From: Gonium pectorale
Taxonomy: Eukaryota > Chlorophyta > Chlorophyceae > Chlamydomonadales > Volvocaceae
Reading direction: 5' to 3'
NCBI GenBank assembly: GCA_001584585.1
Contig: LSYV01000003.1
Location: forward strand, 425,249 to 482,802
DNA length: 57,554 bases
In this document: positions 11,801 through 22,500 of the stretch, one piece after another
How the letters are laid out: each line of letters opens with the position of its first letter
Numbering within the stretch: the first letter of the stretch is position 1
Position numbers and translations under genes: made by a program
The notes under the pieces: generated by a model
What the model saw: only the letters and a program-made list of their open reading frames with translations
What the model was told of the DNA's origin: nothing
Databases searched by the model: none

Positions 11801-12789
11801 ATGGTGGTGGATGTCCTGCGCTCGTCACGCGGGTCGGGAGGGGGGGCCGCGGGGAGGGCCGGTGCGTCTGCTGCGGGGCGGGTGGGCGGGGGGAACGAGC
11901 GGGCGGAGCGAGCAGCGGACCCGGCATGGCCATCACGACGCCATCGGCGCAGGCGCAGCTGCACCTGGAAGGGGGCGCGTTGGGTTGCGGCGGCTGGTGT
12001 TGGGCGCGCAGCGCACCACCCGGTCACAGCCCCCCTCACCGGCCCTCGCTACCGCCCCACCCCGCTGCTGCGCGCCGCCGCGTGGCGCGCCGCCGCCGCC
12101 GCCGTGGCATTGATCTGCCGCCACTGAGCCCACCCCTCTTCCGTGTTTTGATAAATGGACGGCACGCACCTCAAGATCCGTTAGTGAAGACGCCCTCCAA
12201 CTTCGTGTCCCCCGTCCCACCGCTCAACCCCTCCGCTCCCGACCCGCCCCCCGCCCCCCAACCCCCGCCCCCAAAGGCTGGCCAGGCCATGCTGGGCAGC
12301 ACGGAGCACGCCGCCGAGCGCATGCTGCACGCCTGCCTGGCGCCCACCGCCGCCGTGGCGGGGCGCTACATGTCCATGGGCCGCCTCTACACACCCGACA
12401 AGGTGGGGGCGGCTGCGGCCGAGGAGGTGGCCGGGGCCGTGGCGCCCCTGATCAGGGTTCGCCGCTCGCGGGCCCTTGATCTCCTCCTCCTCCTCCGCGC
12501 CTGCTCACAGCTCGGTGTCCGGCGCGTCCCAAGCTCCCAACCCTTGCCTTCAGGACCGCCTGAAGTCGCCGTTGGCCTTGGCCGTGTGCCACGTGGCATT
12601 CGTCATTCGGGCTGCAGTACAGTGCCGCCTTTGCAATGCCTGGACCGCGCCTCACTGCACCGCACCGCACCGCGCCACCCGGTACTGTGCCGTTGGCCGC
12701 AGGCCGCCGACGACCCCGCCTACGCCGCGGACCTGTGGGGGATGGCCGTGCGGCTGACGGGCCACACGCCGCACGCCTCCCTGGCGTGA
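8802..12789 (+). CDS. Short-chain dehydrogenase/reductase, copy 1
   Basis: Exons: 8802-8885, 9276-9452, 9623-9745, 9874-10140, 10684-10916, 11186-11266, 11538-11697, 12277-12402, 12703-12789; 445 residues. All phases close and the last eight match the inverted paralog at 19534-23294. SDR hallmarks: cofactor motif VAIVTGGNAGIG, HVVIACRD, LLVCNAGVM, VNFLSHWLLAHLLL, VVVVSSVVHRAG (catalytic Ser region), YGGSK (YxxxK), and VAVHPGIVRT. The family resembles retinol-dehydrogenase/WWOX-like NAD(P)H oxidoreductases; the substrate is unknown. Exon 2 ends at a GC donor (CAG/GCAAGG). The first exon (MGDTSTDTRGSRK) is the least certain, chosen because it gives the only ATG in phase with exon 2. Low-complexity Ser/Pro and Arg/Gly insertions occur in exons 4 and 5. 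Confidence 0.85.
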
Positions 12790-13186
12790 CCTAGCGTACC
12801 GTACCCGGTGGCGGGCGTTGATGCCGTAACCTGGATACGCGGCGTGATTCGATAACGGCTGGGGCTGAACCGGAAACGGCAGCAGGGTGAGAATGGAAAG
12901 GTGCAGTGGATGAGGGAGAGGGCACTCACGCTGCAGGACCTCCAGCTGGGGAGGGGAGGCGGAAAGGCGCTGGTGCTGGCGGCCGTCAACGACCGGCCGG
13001 GGCGTTGGCGCGGCAGGGGCGGGGGCGAGGGGGCCAGGCGGTCCGCGATGCCCTCCCGCTCATAGATGTCGCAGCGGCGCGAAGCAAATACGCCGTAGTT
13101 GGCGCTGTGGCCTGTGCCGTGCTGGTGCCGTGCAGGGTGCCGCGTTCGCATGCCCCGAGTTGCTTTTCCGTTAGGAGGTTCAGGAG

Positions 13187-13191
13187 TGTAA
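13187..13191 (+). terminator. Candidate TGTAA poly(A) signal for dehydrogenase copy 1
   Basis: TGTAA about 400 nt downstream of the stop codon, a normal 3' UTR length for green algae. Confidence 0.5.
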
Positions 13192-13316
13192 GGGCGTGCG
13201 AGGGCCGCTTGACAGTGGTGGCTGCTGAAGCCCGACGACGCGGGTGGGAGTGGCTGTGTTGGCTGCAGCCGTCGCATGTACCATGGGTCGTTCTTGGGGG
13301 CGGCTCCCCCTTTGCC

Positions 13317-13382
13317 TGCAGCTTGCCGTCTTCCCTTTTCCACCTATTTTCGTATCGGTGCAAAAGGGAACGGCAAGCTGCA
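13317..13382. repeat. Imperfect inverted repeat (21-23 nt arms)
   Basis: Arm 13317-13339 pairs with arm 13362-13382 over 21 bp with a 2-nt bulge and a 22-nt loop. The sequence after each arm is also similar in direct orientation (TATTTTCGTATC / TATTTCCGTATC). Confidence 0.8.
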
Positions 13383-14024
13383 GCTTCCTATTTCCGTATC
13401 TGTGCGGCCGCACCTGCCTCGTGGGTTCTGTGCCCCGGGTACGGAGGCTCACCACGGTTTGGAGGCCGCCTTGCTTTGCCGTACAACACTCACGATTGAA
13501 GCAGGCGGGCGGGGGGGAGGAGGGGGAGCGGCGGGCGTACCGGAGGCCTTCACCTGCTCTCGTGCACACCCGCCAGCCGCCACCGGCCCATTGGTACAAC
13601 TGTACACGATATGTTACACAACGAGGCGCATCATATGGCTTGTGATCTTGATGACACCAAAAGGTGTTTACAAAGCGCCAGGGAAACGGAACTGAAGTTC
13701 GCACATCCCGGCTCATGGTAATAATGCACGCACGCTGGGCAGTCGGCCGTGGATCGAAAACAGCTCATGCACGCGCGCCAGTGCCCATCTCGTCCATACT
13801 CGCCGCGTGCGCAACGCCCGTCAGTACTTGCACATACGCCGATGCAACCGCTGCGCGCTCCCTTCCCAGGAAGGCGCTTAAACCAGCATGCCTGGCAGCG
13901 CGGCCCAGCGCAGCAGCACGTGCGCTGGTCAGTGAATGCGGCGCGTCCTGACGCGGTGGTTGCGTCAGGCAGCGCCACTATAGCATTAGAAGGATGAATG
14001 CCGTTCACAGCCACACATGAATGT

Positions 14025-14029
14025 TTACA
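14025..14029 (-). terminator. Candidate TGTAA poly(A) signal for the KNOX gene
   Basis: TTACA on the plus strand, i.e. TGTAA on the coding strand, about 450 nt after the KNOX stop codon. Confidence 0.5.
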
Positions 14030-14474
14030 CAAACACACCTTATCGTACAGCAGCGCCGCGGTGTGCGCCGGATGGCGACATGGCGCAGCCAGCGGCGCCT
14101 ACGCCAAGGTGCACACGGCTCGAGACACCGGAATCCGGGGTTGCGAGGGTTTGCAGGACGTGATGGGTTGTGCCGCAGCAGTGATGCGCAGTGCACTACA
14201 GTATAGTCGGGGCGTCCACGCGGAATGCGGCCGAGCGGGCCGCTCATTCACCACCCAGGCCGCCGCCATTTGCCAGTGCCCTCCATGTGGCCCAGGCATC
14301 TCACATCAATTCCTTTCGCGCGCTCGCTCATCCCAGTTCATGCAGCGAAGTCCGCACGCAGCGTTCGCACAGCCCCGACTGTGCTCTTGCCGGCTCGGCT
14401 GCCTCCGGGCGGGGCGGCGGGCCCCAAGGTTTCCCCACGCGGCCCCGTCTTGTACGGGCTGGGTTCTTGGTCGC

Positions 14475-16409
14475 TCAGGGGATGAGCTTCATCTTTCGGA
14501 GCATCACCTCGGCCTCCTCCTTGGAGGCCGGCTGCCGCCCGAGAAAGAGCTGCAGGGGTTCGCGGGGGCGGGGGCAGGCAGGGCGTGTCAAACCACATTT
14601 CCGTTTGGCGTTTCCAACAACACCAAGTTGCTGTTGTACGCACATCTGAAGCACGTACGTGTACATCAAGAGCCAAGTATCCCTTGCGAATGCCTCCCTG
14701 GCCTGCGGGGTGCCCCGCCGCGCTTATCACCATGGAAGTGACCCGCGCCGGCGCCGCGCTCCGGCTCACCTTGTGCCAGTGCCGCTTGCGTTGGTTTATG
14801 AACCTGGTGGGCGGCGGGCGGCGGCGCGCGGCCGAGGAGGGGACCTGAGTTCCGACATGTGTGCCGCAGTGGCGTCGCAGCATGTCGCAGCAAGCCAAAT
14901 CTGGCTACGTAGCTACGACGGCCAGAGGCAGCCCGGGCACGGCTAGTGCCCTGGTGCCATGTGGCGCTGCTGCGCGCTCCGGCGCGCGCAAGCAGCACTG
15001 CGTAGTGTAGCGTAGCCTGGGTCACCTCTCTGGCGAACGAATCGGGGCTAGGGCTTACCAGTTGTTGATCTGGGTGGCGTTGAGGCCCGCCGCCGCGCCC
15101 AGCTGGCGCTTTACGTCTTCCTGTGCAGTTGCAGACACAGGGCGGCGGGGCAACGGCTCGACACACGACGAGCGAAGACCGCGGGCGACGGCCGACCGAC
15201 TGTCCGCGAAGTCACTCCGGTAGGTTACCCTCTATCAGATAGAGGTCATTGCAGGCATAAGGGCCTCGCCACGGCATACGCAGCCTCCGAAGCACGAGGC
15301 CGGCGCGCCGGCGGGACTCACCCCGGGGTAGGGCCAGGCGAAGTTTGCGGCCCACCACTGCTTGAGCACGCTGGTGGCGTCCTCGGGCAGCTTGCCGATC
15401 TTCTTGCGTTTGGAGAACTCCTCCTGCAGCTGCCGGATCTGTGCGGTGTACCTTCGCCACACGGGAGGCGGACGCGGGGTGGAGGAAAGGGGAGTAAGGA
15501 GTGAGGCGGGGAGGAGTGCTGCAGGCACGCGTTGGCGCGCGCAATGCGCAGGCAACCGGCTCGGATGCGTTTGACTGTTTGGCGCAAGGGCCGGCGGGTG
15601 CATGACCGGGCCTCGGGACAACCCAATACGGACAGCTCCACCTGTTCCCCTCCCCCACAGAGACAAAGACACGGTGCTGCCCCCACGGACATACAGAGGG
15701 CCTTATGGCATTCTGACAGCCGGTCCATGCCACCGCTGGCGGTATGGTTCCAAGCGGATCGTGTGACCACGTGACGTCCCGCCACAAGGTGGGGCATACC
15801 CTGAAACTCAAACCTTTAACTGCCACCGCTGGCAGTCGCATGCCCCCCGCATGCGGCCGGGTGCGACTCACTTGCGCTTGAGCACGGTCCGCAGCTCAAG
15901 GTCCTCGCCGCCGCCGCCCCCCAGCAGCGGGTCTGCGCCGGCGCTGACCAGTGCGCCGGCGTCCGCCCCGGAGGAGCTGGGCATGGTGATGCGCGCGCTG
16001 GCGTCGGCGCCCCGCTGCAGCGCCGACGAGAGCTGCGCCCGAGTGGGCGGAGGATGACGAGAGCAGCGGGAAGGGAGAGGAGGGAAGGCGCCGGGGTGGA
16101 GGCCGTTAGCACACAGGGGACTCCAACGCAAGAAGGTGTGAGTGTCGTCCAGGCAGCTTGCACACGGCACCATGGCATCTCGGCGCCCCAGGCGTCTCAC
16201 TGCTCGCAGACCAGCCCTGTGCGCTCACCCGCGTCTCAAAGTCCTGCATCAGCACCTCCGCCTCCTGCACACAGGTGGGTGCACACAGGTGGGTGCACAC
16301 AGGTGGGTGCACACAGGTGGGTGCACACGCGCACGCGCCGGGTGGGCACCGCAACCGGTCAGCGCCAGTCAGTACCCCTTGCGCAGGTCCCCGCAGCGCC
16401 AGCCGCCGC

Positions 16410-16441
<32 letters not shown>

Positions 16442-18109
16442 TTGGACAGGGGCCATGTGCGCTGAGCGCGCCACGCGCCACGCGGGAGTGTGGAGCAGGG
16501 TGCGGCACAGCACCCTTCCAAGTTCCAACACATGTGCCGATGGGAATCGTGCATCGGAGGCGGTGTACGGGTGACTAGAGGCTTCTCCCACGCACCTTGA
16601 AGAGCGGCGTCAGCTCCGCCTGGTAGGCCTCGCACAGGTCGATGTACTGGTTCTGAGGGGAGAGCGGCGAGGTACGGGGCGCATGCAGTGATTCAGAACG
16701 TGGCTGTGCCAGGCCAAACAAGCACGGCTGGACGTTCTGACCCAGCCACGAACCTTGCAGAACGTTCGCCGAGCGGCCTGGGAGGCAAAGTCGCCACCTG
16801 CCTGACTTACCACGGCCAAGTCCAGTGCCGGGTCGTACCCGGGCGGTACCGCCCCGCTGCTCCTGGCCTGGGCGCGCATCTTGTTCAGGTCCCGCAGCGC
16901 CGCGTCGCGCGCAGCGTCTAGCTCGTCGGCCGCCTCGCGGCTCCGCACCACCACCTGCGGGTCGCCGGGGCGACACATACACGTCACTCTGCGCTCTGAC
17001 AGGAGCCACGCCGGAGCGTGTCGCTGGTTGGCGGCCCGGCTTGAACCAGACCGCAATGCACAGCGGGGCCCTGTTGCGGACAAGCGGGCAAGCGAGACCC
17101 GTATACGCACCGCACGCCCGTACGTGCGGGTGAGCGCGGCTTGGGCTACTTGCTCCCTTCACCGTTCCCCGCCCACCCACACACACCCACCTTGCGGCAC
17201 CCGACCACGGCGTCAACCAGCTCCCGCAGCCGCGGGTGGTGCAGCAGCCGCAGCCTCGTTGCGTCGGCGGAGTCGTGCGCCCACCCCGCGGTGCACCCGT
17301 CGAAGGACGGCAGCGTCAGGGCCGGCGCGTGGCCGCCCTGGCTGCCCGCCGGCGACCCGGCGCCGCCTAGGGAGCAGCCCTGCGAAAGGGCGAGGGAAAG
17401 ACCCACTCAGGCAATAAAGATGTATTGCATCAATTCAATGGGCTGGGCTAATAGGGCGTGGTTTCTCTGTTGAGAGGGTGCTGAAGGTTGAACGCTACTG
17501 ACGCCCCGCCCGCCGCACCTGGCCTGGGTCCGGGCTGTGCCCCAGCGCCACTTGGCCGCCAGCGGGCTCCATGGGCCCAAAGTACATAGACCACAGCTCG
17601 TCCGCGCAGGAGCCGCCCGGCGTGCCGTCCGCCTCGCCGCCGCTGCCCCGGCTGCCGCCGCCGCCGCGCTGGGCCATTGGCGTAGGCCGGAGCAGGTCCC
17701 CGCCCAACAACCCCGGCGCGACTTGGGCTGGCGCCGCCACTCCTACTACCGCCCCGGCGCCCACCGCCCCCGGCGATGTTTGCACGGGCTGCCGATCCCT
17801 GTCGTTCTGTTGGTGGCAGGCCCTCTTGGCCGTGTCGAGCCAGCCGTTCACGACGGAGGGGGGCCAGTCCGGCGGGCCATCTGGGGCCCAGCCGATACCG
17901 CTTGCGTCCAACAGGTTGCCCGTCTCGCCGATGAGCTCCATGCACTCCTCGGCCAGGCGATCCAGATCCAGATCCATGGCACCCAGGTCGGTGGTGATGG
18001 CGGCCGCGGCCGTTGCCGCGCCGGCTGCACAGCCGGCAGCGGCAAACGCCGAGGCGTTGGACGCTGCAGAGGGCGCGTAGCAGGCGCCGGGACCCAGTGC
18101 GCCATACAT
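14475..18109 (-). CDS. GSM1: KNOX-class TALE homeodomain transcription factor (GSM1-like)
   Basis: Ten exons, complement of 14475-14549, 14770-14803, 15059-15120, 15322-15451, 15872-16032, 16229-16264, 16596-16652, 16811-16954, 17191-17379, 17519-18109; 492 residues, all phases closing. Domains in order: acidic/Ala-rich N-terminus; KNOX1 (HHPRLRELVDAVVGCRK, about 247-263, continuing); KNOX2 (DLAVNQYIDLCEAYQAEL, then EAEVLMQDFETR, about 306-339); ELK (EDLELRTVLKRK, about 382-393); TALE homeodomain with the three-residue loop extension (WPYP) and helix 3 INNWFINQRKRHW (to about 466). MEINOX plus ELK marks KNOX, not BELL. In Chlamydomonas reinhardtii the KNOX protein GSM1 of minus gametes pairs with BELL GSP1 to start the zygote programme. 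Orthology is inferred from domain architecture. One exon is only 36 nt. Confidence 0.9.
16269..16324. repeat. 14-bp tandem repeat, 4 copies, in a KNOX intron
   Basis: Four perfect copies of ACACAGGTGGGTGC beginning 5 bp from the 36-nt exon (16229-16264). On the coding strand the array forms the pyrimidine-rich tract before that exon's 3' splice site. Confidence 0.95.
16411..16440. repeat. (CAG)10 microsatellite in a KNOX intron
   Basis: Ten uninterrupted CAG units (CTG on the coding strand), inside the intron between exons 16229-16264 and 16596-16652, so not a polyglutamine tract. Confidence 0.95.
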
Positions 18110-19101
18110 GGGCAGATGGGATGGGTGCGGCTGCGACTGCGGACTGCTTTCGTACTGCTGCTGTGCCCATAGCGCTGCGTTGGGGAAGCGGGGGAGTCCT
18201 GCCGGCCCAGCCTGGCAAAGCGTGGGATCATGCGATTGTCAGGTATTGCGTTCATGCTGAATATTCAGGGGCCAAGTTGCAAAGGGCAGTATGGAATCAT
18301 GAAGGCCCCGCACCTGGTGGGATTGGGGCATGGCGTTCGTGCCCAGAGGGCTAGGGCCCGGGGCTGGGCAAAATTCGGTTCGTATCATCAACGTCCAATT
18401 ATATCGTCAAAGATTGCAATTTCAGTAGCGTCTGTGGGAAAGCATGCTCAACTCCCAAGGCACCAGCAGTACTTGGAGGAGGGTCAGTGGAGTGGGCAAA
18501 AGATTGTGGAATATTTGAAAACGTTTAAAATGATGCGGTGTGTTATCTATTGAAGATGAGCTGCTGTTGACGAGGTTCGGGGGCCGTTAAGGTTTTCGGC
18601 GCTTTCGGGAGCTGACTATCAATGGCGATTTGCAGATAAAAAATGTTTATCGGTTGTTGCTTTGCTGCATGCCAGGTCGCATCGCCTCTCAGCATTGACG
18701 CGACTCTACCCTGCGAAGGGCAACTCGCAGGCAGATGGACCGACGCTCCTTCACCCTGCTGTGAAGATGTAGGACTTGATATATGTGCAACACATGTGCA
18801 GCTTACTGCTGTCAAAGGCTCATTCGTCAACGTGGCCGGCTCGCCGCACATGTGCAACAACCGCCAACTCCTAACCGCTTCTCCAAGCACGGGACGACGG
18901 GAGATGGGAGCACTGTACCCGATTGCGTCACGAGTGATATGATGCACATAATTGTTACGTTTATTCAGGCTCTTTGATCGGAAGAGGGTAGGAGTGCCAG
19001 GTGGACGGGACGGGTTGGGATGGACGGTCGGGATGGATGGGACAGCCCACCCTGTGAGCTTGGACCTAGTCGCGAACGACATGTGGCTACTGTGCGGGTC
19101 A
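18110..19101 (-). promoter_or_regulatory. Upstream region of the KNOX gene
   Basis: About 1 kb between the KNOX start codon and the poly(A) region of the next minus-strand gene. It must contain the KNOX promoter. 18360-18660 is conspicuously AT-richer than the rest. No specific element can be named. A plus-strand open frame of 107 codons ending at 18553 is not recognisable as a protein. Confidence 0.4.
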
Positions 19102-19106
19102 TTACA
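19102..19106 (-). terminator. Candidate TGTAA poly(A) signal for dehydrogenase copy 2
   Basis: TTACA on the plus strand, about 430 nt beyond the stop codon of the minus-strand dehydrogenase, matching the spacing seen for copy 1. Confidence 0.5.
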
Positions 19107-19533
19107 TACACGCCAATATGACAAGGATGGCTGTCCGTTCCGGCCCCGCCTCACGCGCCCCGCAGTCTTCAGTCGGGACAGGCGGTAGGCAGCCGAGGCG
19201 CAGCTGCAAGCTTTGACCTATCCCCGCCGGAAATGGCCATACATAGACCATATAAAGGATAAAAAGACTCGGCCTCTTCTGTGAGGCATGCGCTCACAAG
19301 TCGTGCCTTACGGTGACTCCGTGTGGCTCACATCCGCGGCTGCATGCGCGTATACACCATCGTGCGCGCCCACCACCCAGCACAAAGGGTTCACGTCATA
19401 CGACTGAGTCGCCACAAGAACAGCCGGTTTCAGGCAGTCTCGATCATTCTCGCAAAATTGAACATGAGGATAGGTGTACCGGTGCGCGTTAGTTGTATCA
19501 TGGACCTGACCAGCGCTCGGCACGCACTGCACT

Positions 19534-22500
19534 TCACGCGAGAGACGGGTGTGGCGAGCAACCCGTGAGCTGCTGCGCGTAGCTCCACAACTCTGCGGCG
19601 ATGGCGGGGTCCTCCGCAGCCTGTAGGCCGTCGGACATGCGCCCGGGCAGGGGAGGGGAGACGGGGCGGGGGTGAGGCGACAGGAGAGAGCCGTCGGACA
19701 TGCGCCCGGGCAGGGGAGGGGAGACGGGGCGGGGGTGAGGCGACAGGAGAGAGCCGTCGGACATGCGCCCGGGCAGGGGAGGGAGACGGGGCGGGGGTGA
19801 GGGCGACAGGAGAGAGCCGTCGGACATGCGCCCGGGCAGGGGNNNNNNNNNNNNNNNNNNNNAGGGGACGGCGGACGGGGAACCGTCGACGAGCGCGTGA
19901 CGCGCGATCGCGACCGGCAGGGAGGGGAGACGGGGCGGGGGTGAGGCGACAGGAGAGAGCCGTCGGACATGCGCCCGGGCAGGGGAGGGGAGACGGGGCG
20001 GGGGTGAGGCGACAGGAGAGAGCCGTCGGACATGCGCCCGGGCAGGGGAGGGGAGACGGGGCGGGGGTGAGGCGACAGGAGAGAGCCGTGTACCGGTAAC
20101 ACCAGCACTGCCTCTGTAGCAGGCAGGCCCACCACAACAACACGGCGTGCTGTGGCGCCGTACGCCAGCTCAGGTACGGTCTGGACATCCAACATGTGGA
20201 CCGATTCCGAAGGGCGGAGTCACGTCAAGGTGTTGACGTGAGGCGCGTCCTTCGCAACGGGCACCCGCGCGAGCCACACGTGCCGCATGTCCCTCCGACG
20301 CCTCGAACTGGCCCGTTGGCTCCAACCCTAACACCACTGCACTTCACCCCCCACCCTCGCCCCCGCGCAGCCCGCACCCACCTGGTCGGGTTGGGCGGGT
20401 CGCCCGAGCGCCAGGTAGCGCCCCGCCACGGCGGCGGGCGGCGCGAGGCAGGCGTGCAGCATGACAGCGGCCGACTGCTCGGGAGAGCGCATCAGGAGCG
20501 GCCCGATCTGCGCGGCCGCCCAGGGGACAGTGTTACGACCGCGCGATGCGGGTTGCCCTGTTTGGGACACGGGTCGCCCAAAACGTAGCCCAGGTCCCAT
20601 GCGTCATGCCCCCTGTCCCCCCTGCGCGGGCCCTTCGCCACCCCGCCGCTCCTCACCACGTGGCTCGCGCCGCGCACGGCTCCCTCCACCAGCGGCTGCA
20701 GCGGCGTGCCGGCCGCCCAGCCCGTGCTGACGCCCCGGAAGAAGCCGTTGGCCAGGTCCGTGCTGACCAGGCCCGGGTGGACCGCCACCGCCGTGTCGCG
20801 ACCCAAGCCCCGGCTCCTGTGGACCCGCGCCCGTGGCGGTGCGTGCGGGAAAGGCGTCAAGCGAGGAGGACTGGGACGTGGCGGTAACAGTGTGCACGGT
20901 GTGCGGCACGTGGTGGCATGCCGCATTGGTGGCACACGCGTGGCGAGCGGATAAAGCACCATGCAACGCACAGTTACCCAGCACGCATGCAGTGCAGGCG
21001 CGTAGGCAGCCCTGCCCGGCGTGGACGCCTCGTGGTTGCAGAAGGCAGGGAAGAGGGCAGGGGTGAAGAAGGCAGGGGTGTACTGCGGCTTGACGGCACA
21101 GCAATCCTGCCGTGGCCAGCTATGGGTGTCTGCGACCGCCCAACGGCACGGCGCACTGCAGGCGCCAGCGCCCCTACCTGACAAGCGGAGGCGCAACAGC
21201 AGGGCACACGAGCGCGCCCACATCGCCCTGCGGCCCCAGTGTGCGATGTGCGCGCGCGACATGCAACGACAGCCGCCCCCTGACCTTACGCCCGCGGCTC
21301 CCCCTGTTGCGGCCCAACCGCCCAAACCAGCCCACCTGTCGAAGCGGCGCTGCAGCTCCTTGGCCGTCAGAATGTTTGCCAGCTTGGACAGACCGTACGA
21401 CAGGAACGGCTCGTAGCTGTAGCGGAGGAGGAAAGGGGTCCAGACATCAGCGCACACCTCGCTGTGGAAGCAGGAGCCGGGCAGCAGTGCACCCGCCCAG
21501 GGGGAGATGGGAAATGGAATGTCGAGAAGCGACTGGCAAGAATGGTGCACTGCCGCCGTCTGCCGCCCAGCGCGACTCGAAGCCCGCCGCCGCTGCTAGA
21601 CTAGCGCCGGGCGCCACGCACTTGACTCTACGCACTGCAAAGTACGATAATCCACAATTACGAAGATTCTAACACCTCATGGACCAGCGGTTTTCGGCCC
21701 CACAGCTCCGCCCGGCTGCACCTGTGCAGGCTCTGCTTGTCGGCCCACTGGAGCGGGCCCGCGCGGTGGGTGAGGCTGGTCACCATCACCACGCGGGTGG
21801 CCTCCTCCTCGCCGCCAGCCGGCACTGCAGCCCCGGCGGCGCCGACACCGGCGCCGCCCGCGAAGGCGTGGAGTGACAGCGCCAACGGCGCGGCGGTGGC
21901 GCTAGCGGGCTTGGAGGCGGCGCCGCCAGCGCCGGCGGTCGCGCTGGTGGCGGCGGCGGCGGTTCGCGGCGGCGGCGCTGCCGTCAGGGCCTTGCGCCGC
22001 TCACGCTCGCTGCCCAGCAGCAGGTTGGCGAGGAGCCAGTGGGACAGGAAGTTCACCTGTGAGTTGGATTCGCACACACCGGGAGCGGGAGCGGTCCGGT
22101 CGCGTCTCACGTCCGGTCGGGTTTCAGTGTGGCATGCCTCGACGACACTAGATGCCCGTGACTGCTGTTCTTCCCTCGCAACCACACGGGAAACACACAT
22201 CCAACCCCGGCAAGGGACGCCTTGTGCCCCAGGTCACACGGCCGGTTACCGGACGCGCAGAGGAGCCTCAGGCCACACGGGCCAAGGGGCTCCCAACCTG
22301 CCGATACCGCACATCTGATGCGTGCGAGGCTCGGATCCCAACCACACCATACCACACCACACCACACCACACCACAGGACACAACGGCTGGCGGAAAGAG
22401 TTTGCGGCGCGCCCAAAACACTGCACACGCGCCCAAAAGGCCATACACACCTGGAACTGCATCTCCAGCCCGTCGGCGGTCTCCAGCCGCTTCGGCGGAC

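Larger units (their letters stand above)
12790..14474. other. Convergent 3' region between dehydrogenase 1 and the KNOX gene
   Basis: No gene is supported. It holds 3' UTRs of both neighbours, candidate poly(A) signals on each strand and the imperfect hairpin at 13317-13382. Confidence 0.5.

Noticed and set aside
16106..16591. Polyglutamine or poly-Ser/Ala tract from the CAG repeat
   Set aside because: The repeat is between well-phased KNOX exons and therefore intronic.
19308..20195. Repetitive Pro/Ser-rich protein encoded by the minisatellite
   Set aside because: It lies in the last intron of dehydrogenase 2; the 63-bp unit is a multiple of three, so long frames are expected without coding.
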